A stretch of 12,810 nt of DNA from AWTP1-13 sp035253505. Its GTDB lineage: Bacteria > Pseudomonadota > Alphaproteobacteria > Rhizobiales > Hyphomicrobiaceae. Below, one piece after another: positions 7,445 to 12,810 of the stretch (position 1 is its first letter; every line of letters begins with the position of its first letter). Under the pieces are notes generated by a model. The model was given only the letters and a program-made list of their open reading frames with translations, did no database searches and was not told the origin of the DNA. Location: NCBI GenBank assembly GCA_035253505.1, contig DATFCC010000309.1:1-12810 (forward strand). Reading direction: 5' to 3'. Both the position numbers and the translations under genes were made by a program.

Positions 7445-7954
7445 ATGAAGCCAACAGCCATGCTTTTCGCCGCTGCGGTGATCGTCCTGCCGGCACAGGC
7501 CCAGAGCGGGCAGTGGGAGATTCGATACGTGGGCCGTCACGCCGACGGCAGGCCGCACTACGCGCGCGTCTACTGCCGTGACGACGGCCGCTGCTTCCGG
7601 CCGAGGCGAACAGCAGCCCATCCGGGAACGCGCGTCTACAGCTACGAGCGGCGCGAGCGCGACGATGACGGGCAGACCTGCCGTGAGCTGCGCAAGGCGG
7701 TGGGCGATCAGCACCTGACCATCGATGGCGCCAAGAAGGCGGCCAATGACGCCTGGGCCGGCACCATCCGCTTCCACCTCGGCGAGAAGTTCATGGACCT
7801 CACCAACGCGCGCCGTGTCGTCTACACGTGCTCGCGCTCGTCCATCAAGGAAGGCGGCGTCACCACCCTGGGGCAGACGTTCACCCGCTGCGAGATCGAG
7901 GCGCAGCCGTGCAATCCGCCGCGCGTGCACGAGACCAACGAGACTGTGCGGTAA
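7445..7954 (+). CDS. small secreted six-cysteine protein, unknown function
   Basis: I do not recognise this 169-residue protein. A classical signal peptide is clear: positive start MKPT, hydrophobic core AMLFAAAVIVLP, and an AQA cleavage site after residue 19. The mature protein, about 150 residues, should be periplasmic or secreted. It has exactly six cysteines (44, 50, 79, 129, 149, 156), enough for three disulfides, in a mixed charged sequence with several aromatic pairs (VYCRDD, RVYSYERR, VVYTCSR). ATG at 7445 has GAGGGGGAA about 9 bases ahead. A GTG at 7424 would place seven residues before the signal peptide and has no comparable site. The gene is monocistronic: divergent from the synthetase gene, and convergent with the DUF1488-like gene 38 bases away. 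No enzymatic motif is visible. Confidence 0.75.
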   Translation: MKPTAMLFAAAVIVLPAQAQSGQWEIRYVGRHADGRPHYARVYCRDDGRCFRPRRTAAHPGTRVYSYERRERDDDGQTCRELRKAVGDQHLTIDGAKKAANDAWAGTIRFHLGEKFMDLTNARRVVYTCSRSSIKEGGVTTLGQTFTRCEIEAQPCNPPRVHETNETVR

Positions 7955-7992
7955 GGGGCGCGAACCACCCCGGCGCGGGCCGGAGAGCGTGG

Positions 7993-8343
7993 CTACGCCA
8001 GGTCGTGCGCAGTGATCGCCACGACCAGCATCCGCACCTCCTGCCGATGGAGGCCTGCAAGGTATTTGAGCCATGCCACGCGGGCGAGCTCGCGCCGGTG
8101 CTCGAGCAGCCTCTGGCGATAGAAATCACGCGTTCGGCGCGGACCAGGTTCGCGGTCCAGCACATCGAGGTCGACGTCGACGCGGACGACCTGGTCCGCA
8201 TCGCGCAGGAAGAACGAGGCGCTGCCGAAGGCGACGCTGACAGCCCGCGGGTCGAACTTCGATCGTACAGGACCGGTGGCGCCATTGCCGGACGCCGAAT
8301 TCGGCATGTCCGGGCGTTGCGCGGCGCGGCGCCTCACCCGCAT
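7993..8343 (-). CDS. DUF1488-like small protein
   Basis: This is a 116-residue protein. After a basic, probably disordered N-terminus (about 29 residues) comes FDPRAVSVAFGSASFFLRDADQV, then a long helix DFYRQRLLEHRRELARVAWLKYL and a closing segment VRMLVVAITAHDLA. The plan of FD..., strand ending SFF, helix with R..I/L...A...Y, and a final strand plus D resembles DUF1488, a family with no known function. I give this match about even odds. Reading frame quality supports a real gene, because nearly every third codon base is G or C. ATG at 8343 is preferred over ATG at 8307, because GGAG lies 8 bases ahead and the start overlaps the end of the PQ-loop gene by 10 bases, which implies coupling. 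The opposite strand is also open here but looks like an antisense shadow. Confidence 0.62.
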   Translation of the reverse strand: MRVRRRAAQRPDMPNSASGNGATGPVRSKFDPRAVSVAFGSASFFLRDADQVVRVDVDLDVLDREPGPRRTRDFYRQRLLEHRRELARVAWLKYLAGLHRQEVRMLVVAITAHDLA

Positions 8344-8960
8344 CGCGTCGGCTCCAGGGATGGTGCCGGCCCGCGTGCGGCGGCGAGGCTCACGCGCCTG
8401 CTGTCGTCCTCGATGCCGATGGGCTGGCGCGGCCGCACAAGCCGGCGGCGCAGGCGTGGATCGGCAGCAAGCGCCAGCCGCAGGACGAGCAGTGCCACGT
8501 CGCAGGCGACCATGCGGTGGCAGATTCGCGCGATGTGCAGGTCACTCGCTTCACCCACAGCGCCGTCGCCCAAGACTTTGGCGGTGCGTGACGCGGCTGC
8601 CTGCCGCAACTGCACGACCAGATCGGCGCGCCTGGCGGACACCCTCGAGACAGCGCGCAACACCATCCTCGGCCCGGGTCGATGGGCGCCGCGCCTCTTG
8701 GCAAAGGTCAGCGCGATCACGCACACGCAGCAGGCGGCATACACCGAGCTCACGGTGGCGAGCCATCGGTCTCCGAGATTGGTGACCGCGTAGAAGGCGG
8801 TCGACACGTTGGCGCCCGTCCACAGGCCCCAGGTGGCGTAAGAGATCGCGGTGGCGCCGTTGGAATCGCGCGCCACGCACAAGATCTGCGGTATGTAGGA
8901 GAGGACACGTACGCTGCTGAAGAAGGCAAACAGCAGAAACGCGAGCTGCGAAACATCCAC
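8334..8960 (-). CDS. PQ-loop (SemiSWEET-like) membrane protein with C-terminal extension
   Basis: This is a 208-residue inner-membrane protein. Residues 1-90 form a three-helix PQ-loop unit: helix 1 (about 5-27) with the Y-I-P-Q motif at 22-25, helix 2 (about 38-59) with TWGLWTGAN placing Asn51 where SWEET-type transporters have a conserved pocket asparagine, and helix 3 (about 65-87). SemiSWEETs work as dimers of such three-helix units and move sugars, while other PQ-loop proteins carry amino acids or act as receptors. Residues 91-208 are unusual: an arginine-rich region with predicted helices (LRAVSRVSARRADLVVQLRQ; VACDVALLVLRLALAA) that I do not recognise. Codon use stays coding-like to the end. 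GTG at 8960 is chosen because GAGG lies 6 bases ahead. A TTG at 8996 has no spaced ribosome-binding site. The gene overlaps the DUF1488-like gene by 10 bases. Confidence 0.7.
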   Translation of the reverse strand: MDVSQLAFLLFAFFSSVRVLSYIPQILCVARDSNGATAISYATWGLWTGANVSTAFYAVTNLGDRWLATVSSVYAACCVCVIALTFAKRRGAHRPGPRMVLRAVSRVSARRADLVVQLRQAAASRTAKVLGDGAVGEASDLHIARICHRMVACDVALLVLRLALAADPRLRRRLVRPRQPIGIEDDSRRVSLAAARGPAPSLEPTRCG

Positions 8961-9009
8961 CGGCGGCCTCGTCGATCGACCAAATGACCGGCGCAACCTG
9001 CCGCCCGTG

Positions 9010-9028
9010 CGTCAGCGTACCGTCAGCG
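9010..9028. repeat. 8-base direct repeat with 11-base period
   Basis: CGTCAGCG occurs at 9010-9017 and again at 9021-9028, so the period is 11 bases, about one helical turn. It lies 50-68 bases upstream of the PQ-loop gene start. This could be a regulator site, but two copies of 8 bases in GC-rich DNA may be chance. The rest of 8961-9148 holds nothing I can support. Confidence 0.25.
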
Positions 9029-9148
9029 GAGCGTTACTACGATTGAACTGTCGAGGAGATGCGTGCGGCCGCGCCGATGCCCCGGGACGGCTGGGAACTG
9101 GAAACCCGGCGCTGCCGACGCGGCCCACGATGTGGCCGACGCTCAACG

Positions 9149-9289
9149 TCAAAGTGCGCTCGCGGTCTCGCTCTGGACGTGTGCCGACGTCCACGACGGC
9201 CCATCCGCACTGACGGAACCGATAATCGCGATCAGAAGCGCCAGCATCAGGACGCCGGCAACCAGCACCATTCGCGTTGAGCTTTCCAT
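9149..9289 (-). CDS. 46-residue putative membrane or secreted peptide
   Basis: A short open frame that reads MESSTRMVLVAGVLMLALL at its start, continues IAIIGSVSADGPSWTSAHVQ, and ends SETASAL. Residues 7-26 are strongly hydrophobic, preceded by one arginine. VSA at 26-28 could be a signal-peptidase site, leaving an 18-residue peptide. Otherwise the product is a single-pass membrane peptide. An AGGAGG stands just ahead of the ATG, but only 2 bases separate them, closer than usual. The second methionine (residue 7) has no good site. I recognise no family. It lies alone between the J-protein gene and the PQ-loop gene, on the same strand as both. A 5-bp GC hairpin (9300-9314) sits immediately before the ribosome-binding site. 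Confidence 0.45.
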   Translation of the reverse strand: MESSTRMVLVAGVLMLALLIAIIGSVSADGPSWTSAHVQSETASAL

Positions 9290-9299
9290 GACCTCCTGC

Positions 9300-9314
9300 C
9301 CGCCGGGGTGGCGG
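9300..9314 (-). other. hairpin just ahead of the small-peptide ribosome-binding site
   Basis: CCGCC (9300-9304) and GGCGG (9310-9314) can pair across a 5-base loop. In the minus-strand transcript this hairpin ends 2 bases before the AGGAGG that precedes the 46-residue peptide. It could modulate access to that site, but the short stem makes this only a suggestion. Confidence 0.2.
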
Positions 9315-9359
9315 TCCTCCGGATTGATCGTTCAAATTTTCTGCTGCATTGTCAGCAAG

Positions 9360-9373
9360 TTGCGCTTGCGCAA
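9360..9373. repeat. short inverted repeat TTGCGC-TT-GCGCAA
   Basis: Two perfect 6-base arms are separated by 2 bases, too tight to fold as RNA and therefore more like a dimeric protein-binding site. It lies about 70 bases upstream of the small-peptide start, next to an AT-richer stretch (9331-9350) that could contain its promoter. Confidence 0.3.
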
Positions 9374-9431
9374 CCGCCAACCGCAGCGTCTCCACCAACA
9401 TATTGGTCCGCTGACTGCGCACGAGAAGGGG

Positions 9432-9449
9432 CGTCACGCGGCCGTGACG
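9432..9449. repeat. 7-bp perfect inverted repeat with 4-base loop
   Basis: CGTCACG (9432-9438) and CGTGACG (9443-9449) flank CGGC. It lies about 70 bases past the J-protein stop, on the side upstream of the small-peptide gene. It could be a weak terminator hairpin for the J-protein gene (no T-tract follows on the minus strand) or an operator. Nothing else is apparent in 9374-9518 apart from a 5-bp GC stem right after the J-protein stop. Confidence 0.35.
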
Positions 9450-9518
9450 AAGGTTGAACCTGGCCTCGCGGCGCGGTTGCAACGCACCAGCATGTGGGGA
9501 GGGGCCACTCGTCCCCGT

Positions 9519-10436
9519 TCAGGGCTTGCGCGGGTCGTAGGCGTGCGACTGCCGCCACTCGGAAAGGAAGTAGGCGAGCTGGTCGTCGATCTTCTCCGGC
9601 AGGACGATGCGTACGGTGACGAGCTGGTCGCCGGTGCGGCCGGCCGTGGAGTTCTGCACGCCCTTGCCTTTGAGGCGGAAAACGCGACCCGAGCTCGTGC
9701 CCTTGGGAATCGTAAGTTGCACCCGCCCCGACACCGTCGGCACCTCGATCTTCGCGCCGAGGACCGCTTCATCCAGGGTTATGGGCAGTTGCAACTCGAT
9801 ATCGTCGCCGACCCGGGTGAATTGCGGATGCGCCCTCACCTTGATCTCGACCAGCGCATCGCCGGCCTCGCTGCGACCCACGGCGGGCGAGCCCTTGCCC
9901 TTCAGGCGCAGCACCTGTCCGTCCGCGACGCCCTCGGGAACGGTGAGATCGAGCACGCCGCCGTCCGGCATGGTGACGCGTTTCTTGGCGCCAGCCGCCG
10001 CTTCGAGGAAATCGACCTCCAGGGTGTAGCGCACGTCCCGGCCGCGCGCGGCGGCGAACGGGCCATCCCCCTCGCCGCGGCGCCCGCGCATGCCGCCGAA
10101 CAAATCGGAGAAAATGTCGCCGAAGCCGAAGTCGTCGCCGCCCCTGGCCCCCCTGGCGCCGAACGGGCCGGCGCCGCCCGCGTGGGCGCGCTGGTAGCCG
10201 CGGCGCGGCTCACCGTTGCCGTCGATCTCGCCGCGGTCGTACTGCCGGCGCTTCACCGGATCGCCGACGATGTCGTAGGCGGCGGAGACCTTCTTGAAGC
10301 GCTCTTCGGCCGAAGCCCGGTTGGCGGGGTTGAGGTCGGGATGGAGCTGTTTGGCGAGCTTGCGATAGGCGCGGCGAATCTCCTCGTCTGGTGCGTCGCG
10401 TGGCACACCCAGCACCTTGTAGGGGTCCTCGGCCAT
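9519..10436 (-). CDS. class II J-domain co-chaperone (DnaJ/CbpA-like)
   Basis: This 305-residue cytosolic co-chaperone should stimulate DnaK's ATPase and deliver unfolded clients. The J-domain (about 4-68) opens DPYKVLGV and contains HPD at 32-34. A Gly/Phe-rich linker (about 87-116) follows, with GFGDIFSDLFGG. Two C-terminal client-binding beta domains follow, each ending in a RLKGKG-type motif: VLRLKGKGSP and VFRLKGKGVQ. There is no CxxCxGxG zinc finger and no cysteine at all, which makes it class II (CbpA/DjlA-like in plan) and not the housekeeping DnaJ. ATG at 10436 fits the family N-terminus exactly. The ribosome-binding site is weak. The frame stays open far upstream into ppx, but that part is antisense-like noise. 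It lies downstream of ppx on the same strand, behind a hairpin, with its own AT-rich promoter-like tract. Confidence 0.95.
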   Translation of the reverse strand: MAEDPYKVLGVPRDAPDEEIRRAYRKLAKQLHPDLNPANRASAEERFKKVSAAYDIVGDPVKRRQYDRGEIDGNGEPRRGYQRAHAGGAGPFGARGARGGDDFGFGDIFSDLFGGMRGRRGEGDGPFAAARGRDVRYTLEVDFLEAAAGAKKRVTMPDGGVLDLTVPEGVADGQVLRLKGKGSPAVGRSEAGDALVEIKVRAHPQFTRVGDDIELQLPITLDEAVLGAKIEVPTVSGRVQLTIPKGTSSGRVFRLKGKGVQNSTAGRTGDQLVTVRIVLPEKIDDQLAYFLSEWRQSHAYDPRKP

Positions 10437-10482
10437 ATTGCTGCTAGCCCATCCAACGCCCCGGCCGATGCCGGCAGCCCGC

Positions 10483-10496
10483 TCTATAGTATAGTA
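10483..10496 (-). promoter_or_regulatory. AT-rich -10-like tract ahead of the J-protein gene
   Basis: On the minus strand this tract reads TACTATACTATAGA, giving overlapping -10 candidates TACTAT, TATACT and TATAGA in otherwise very GC-rich DNA, 47-60 bases before the J-protein ATG. No acceptable -35 is found 15-19 bases further up, so it may need an activator or a different sigma factor. I do not see the usual heat-shock sigma-32 pattern. Confidence 0.4.
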
Positions 10497-10507
10497 GCGC
10501 AGGATCG

Positions 10508-10523
10508 TGGCGCACGTACGCCA
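10508..10523. promoter_or_regulatory. 16-bp near-palindrome at the J-protein promoter
   Basis: TGGCGCACGTACGCCA is a palindrome apart from one mismatched pair (TGGCG-x-ACGT-x-CGCCA). It lies directly where the -35 of the J-protein promoter would fall, which suits a dimeric regulator. The symmetry is observed; the regulatory role is inferred. Confidence 0.35.
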
Positions 10524-10547
10524 ATCCACAGGCGATGCAGGCCAACC

Positions 10548-10569
10548 CCTGCGCCAATGCCGGCGCAGG
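10548..10569 (-). terminator. hairpin after ppx
   Basis: A perfect 8-bp stem, CCTGCGCC (10548-10555) and GGCGCAGG (10562-10569), with a 6-base loop begins 6 bases past the ppx stop. It is well placed to end or attenuate the ppk-ppx transcript. The following bases on the minus strand (GGTTGGCC) have almost no T-tract, so termination would be partial or factor-assisted. Confidence 0.5.
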
Positions 10570-10575
10570 CACCGA

Positions 10576-12117
10576 TCAGCGCTTGACCCGGATTTCGGGA
10601 TCCCGCTCGAGCAGCTCGGCCAGCGCGGCGAACCGCCGGCGCAGGCGCTCCCCGTCGAGGGCTGCATAGGCCTTGGGCACGGCCAGCACCAGCTTGTTGC
10701 GCTCGTAGCTGAGCGGGGTCTCGTCGATGATGCCTGGCTGGCCGATCGAGAGCATGTGCGCGGCACGGATGGCCGCACCGATGATGCGGGCGCGCTTGTA
10801 GAGGCGCTTGGAGACGATGGCCTTGAGGCGGTCGGATAGCTTGTCCTTGCCGCTGTCCTCGGGAGCTCCGGTGCCCATGTGGCGGAAGTAGCTCGCCAGC
10901 GCCAGGAACACCCGGCCCGGATGATCGATGCCGCCAAGCGCGGCATGGGCGATGAGGATGAGGCTTTGCTCGCCGCGATAGTCGGGATGGGCGCGCCAGC
11001 TGATGTCGGAGAGCAGGCAGGCGGCATGGCGGAGCCGGCGCTCGTCGTCGGTCTCCTTGGGGCCCGCCGGCTGCTCGAACAGGGCATCCGTCCAGGCGCA
11101 CAGCTCGAAGGCGTGCTCGGCAGAGCGCGACCGCTGGCGGGCATATTCGGCGCAAAAGGAGATCAGCGGGTCCTTGCGGCGCTCGGTCTCCGCCAGCAGG
11201 CTATAGAGGAGCCCCTCGCGGATGCCGAAGACGGAGAAGTGCACGGCCGAGGGCTCCAGCTTCTTCAGCAACCGCTCCAGCACCAGGGCGCCATAGGGGA
11301 GCACCTCGCGGCGCTGCCGCGCCACCTCCTCGATGCCCGGCATGGTGGAAAGCTTCCGCGTCTTGCGAATCTCCTCGCAGAAGTCGATGGCCTCCTCGGT
11401 CGGCATCATGTAGCCGTGCATGACGTGGAGCGGATAGTCCGCCTGCTCCATGTGCAGGCGGGCGATGGCGCGCCAGGTTCCGCCGACCGCATAGAACGCC
11501 CGGTTGCGCCCGTTATCGAGCCAGCCCACCCGGGCAACAGCGGCATCGGCGATGTCGATCGCCTCGTCGATGCGGCCGCCGGCGGAATCGAGCAGGCGCA
11601 GACCGCCGAGCGGGAGCGTGGTCGACTGGCGCAGGGCATTGCCCTTGACGTCGATGATCTCCAGGCTGCCGCCCCCGAGGTCGCCGGCAACGCCATCCGG
11701 CGAGCGGAAGCCCATCAGGATGCCGTTGGCCGCAAGCTCCGCCTCGCGCTGGCCGGAAAGGACCTGGATCTTCGCTCCCAGAGCCTTCTCGCCACGGGCG
11801 ATGAACTCCGGCCCGTCGCTGGCATCGCGGCAGGCCGCCGTGGCCAGCGCCCACACGTTCTTGACGCCGAGGATGCGGGCGATCGCCTTGAAGCGGCTCA
11901 ACGCCTCGAGCGCCTGGGCGATGCTCTCCGCGCCCATATGGCCCGTGGAGGCGACCTGGCGGCCCAGTCCGCACAACACCTTCTCGTTGAAGATCGGGGT
12001 GGGGCTTCTGACCGCGCCTTCGTAGACGACGAGGCGCACGGAGTTGGAACCGATGTCGACGACACCGATCGGCTCGAGCTCCCCGATGCGCCCGAACTCG
12101 CCGTACTCGCGATTCAC
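10576..12117 (-). CDS. ppx: exopolyphosphatase, Ppx/GppA family
   Basis: Ppx removes phosphate from the ends of inorganic polyphosphate. GppA-type members hydrolyse pppGpp. Adjacency to ppk favours polyphosphate. The 513-residue protein has an ASKHA-fold N-terminal part: VVDIGSNSVRLVVYE (phosphate-1 loop, 19-33), ALATAACRDASDG (90-102), SGQREAELAANG with the likely catalytic Glu125, and GDLGGGSLEI (phosphate-2 loop, 145-154). LPLGGLRLLD and AVGGTWRAIARLHM follow. The C-terminal half is a helical, HD-like domain (LRHAACLLSDISWRAHPDYRG, then SYFRHMG) typical of long Ppx proteins. The start is GTG at 12117, with AGGAAAGG about 10 bases ahead. It begins 22 bases after the ppk stop, so the two form an operon in which the same transcript makes and breaks polyphosphate. 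Confidence 0.95.
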   Translation of the reverse strand: MNREYGEFGRIGELEPIGVVDIGSNSVRLVVYEGAVRSPTPIFNEKVLCGLGRQVASTGHMGAESIAQALEALSRFKAIARILGVKNVWALATAACRDASDGPEFIARGEKALGAKIQVLSGQREAELAANGILMGFRSPDGVAGDLGGGSLEIIDVKGNALRQSTTLPLGGLRLLDSAGGRIDEAIDIADAAVARVGWLDNGRNRAFYAVGGTWRAIARLHMEQADYPLHVMHGYMMPTEEAIDFCEEIRKTRKLSTMPGIEEVARQRREVLPYGALVLERLLKKLEPSAVHFSVFGIREGLLYSLLAETERRKDPLISFCAEYARQRSRSAEHAFELCAWTDALFEQPAGPKETDDERRLRHAACLLSDISWRAHPDYRGEQSLILIAHAALGGIDHPGRVFLALASYFRHMGTGAPEDSGKDKLSDRLKAIVSKRLYKRARIIGAAIRAAHMLSIGQPGIIDETPLSYERNKLVLAVPKAYAALDGERLRRRFAALAELLERDPEIRVKR

Positions 12118-12139
12118 GCGCGGTTCGCCTTTCCTCGCG

Positions 12140-12810
12140 CTATTGCTCCTGGGCGAGACTGAACCGGCGCGGGAAGCTGTCCTTCAGCGACTGCCCCCGG
12201 CCTGAAAGGCTCGGGTTGGTCATGAAGTACTCGTGCGCGTTGAACGGTTCCTCGCCGCCGGCCGGCCTGATGCGCTCGGACGACCCGTCCGGCAGGATGC
12301 GCCAGCTTTGCTGGTTGTCCTTGAGATTCGCAACCATGATCTGGTCCATGATCTGCTCGTGCACCGTCGGGTTGGTTATCGGCACCATCACTTCGACCCG
12401 TCGGTCCAGGTTGCGCGGCATCATGTCGGCGGAGCTGATATAGACGAGGGCCTTCGGTGCCGGCAAGCCGTGGCCGGCGCCGAAGCAGTAGATACGGCCG
12501 TGCTCGAGGAAGCGGCCGACGATGCTCTTCGCCCGGATGTTTTCGGACAGGCCCGGAACGCCCGGCCGCAGGCAGCAGATGCCGCGGACCACCAGGTCGA
12601 TCTCGACGCCAGCCTGGCTCGCTTCATAGAGACCCTCGATGATCCGGGCGTCGACCAGCGAATTGAGCTTCATCCAAATTGCGGCCGGACGCCCGGCTTG
12701 AGCGTGGTCAATCTCGTCGCGGATGTGCTGCAGAATGCGCGTGCGGATGCCTTGCGGGCTGGCGGCAAGCGCCTCGATTTCCGCCGGCTCGGCATAGCCC
12801 GTAATGAAGT
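12140..12810 (-). CDS. ppk: polyphosphate kinase 1, C-terminal part
   Basis: Ppk1 reversibly polymerises the terminal phosphate of ATP into polyphosphate. The gene runs off the right edge, so only the last 222 residues are present out of roughly 700 for the family. Visible are FITGYAEPAEI at the edge, WMKLNSLVDARIIEGLYEAS, the loop VRGICCLRPGVPGLSENI, and EHGRIYCFGAG, whose histidine corresponds to the second conserved active-site histidine of Ppk1. ALVYISSADMMPRNLDRRVEVMVPI and the C-terminal NLKDNQQSWRILPDG follow. The autophosphorylated histidine of the family would lie beyond the window. The frame is intact to the stop, and ppx follows after 22 bases. Confidence 0.97.
   Translation of the reverse strand, partial: FITGYAEPAEIEALAASPQGIRTRILQHIRDEIDHAQAGRPAAIWMKLNSLVDARIIEGLYEASQAGVEIDLVVRGICCLRPGVPGLSENIRAKSIVGRFLEHGRIYCFGAGHGLPAPKALVYISSADMMPRNLDRRVEVMVPITNPTVHEQIMDQIMVANLKDNQQSWRILPDGSSERIRPAGGEEPFNAHEYFMTNPSLSGRGQSLKDSFPRRFSLAQEQ

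Noticed and set aside
7204..7461. 86-residue N-terminal extension of the acyl-CoA synthetase
   Set aside because: The family N-terminus and a good ribosome-binding site fit ATG at 7203. The extension is Arg/Pro-rich and overlaps the start of the divergent gene.
7828..8793. Plus-strand open frame of 321 codons over the DUF1488-like and PQ-loop genes
   Set aside because: The minus strand gives membrane helices, a PQ motif, ribosome-binding sites and coherent codon use. The plus frame starts inside the secreted-protein gene and lacks any motif.
9012..9482. Minus-strand open frame of 156 codons in the intergenic stretch
   Set aside because: It has low-complexity Arg/Pro/Gly/Ala composition, no ribosome-binding site and no recognisable domain. 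The 46-residue frame inside it has better signals.
10437..11144. Upstream extension of the J-protein frame into ppx
   Set aside because: The J-domain begins exactly at 10436. The extra codons are a Ser/Pro/Arg-rich shadow of ppx.

Overview
The window reads as ordinary chromosome from a high-GC Gram-negative bacterium, most likely an alphaproteobacterium and perhaps of the order Hyphomicrobiales. This is inferred from the character of LeuB, YacG, RecJ, Ppx and Ppk, from strong G/C preference at third codon positions, and from the gene types. No similarity search was possible. I saw no tRNA, rRNA, CRISPR array, transposase or integrase. The genes are densely packed, and most lie on the minus strand.

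Layout. Left edge, plus strand: the 3' part of leuB (leucine synthesis), coupled through a GTGA overlap to an alpha/beta hydrolase. Next, on the minus strand, is a toxin-antitoxin pair of the HI1419/HI1420 type. It has its own AT-rich promoter and an 18-bp near-palindrome that looks like an autoregulatory operator. Then a minus-strand block, read from its upstream end: a two-domain NDP-forming acyl-CoA synthetase-like protein, the gyrase inhibitor yacG, a GNAT acetyltransferase that overlaps yacG by one base, and recJ.

Divergent from the synthetase gene, on the plus strand, is a gene for a small secreted six-cysteine protein of unknown function. It converges on a minus-strand pair: a three-helix PQ-loop (SemiSWEET-like) membrane protein with an extra C-terminal region, and a short DUF1488-like protein, overlapping by 10 bases. 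Upstream of these is a gene-poor stretch of about 560 bases (8961-9518). It holds a 46-residue membrane or secreted peptide with an AGGAGG ribosome-binding site, plus several short inverted and direct repeats.

Right edge, minus strand: ppk (truncated by the window end) and ppx form a polyphosphate operon. A zinc-finger-less J-domain co-chaperone gene follows, with its own AT-rich promoter-like sequence and a near-palindrome.

Working together: ppk and ppx make and degrade polyphosphate; the J-protein next door would feed Hsp70; the toxin-antitoxin pair is a self-contained module; recJ and yacG act on DNA repair and topology. The least explained parts are the PQ-loop/DUF1488-like pair, the 46-residue peptide, the secreted six-cysteine protein, and the repeat-bearing intergenic stretch. 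I found no convincing large undescribed system. The candidates below are small loci.
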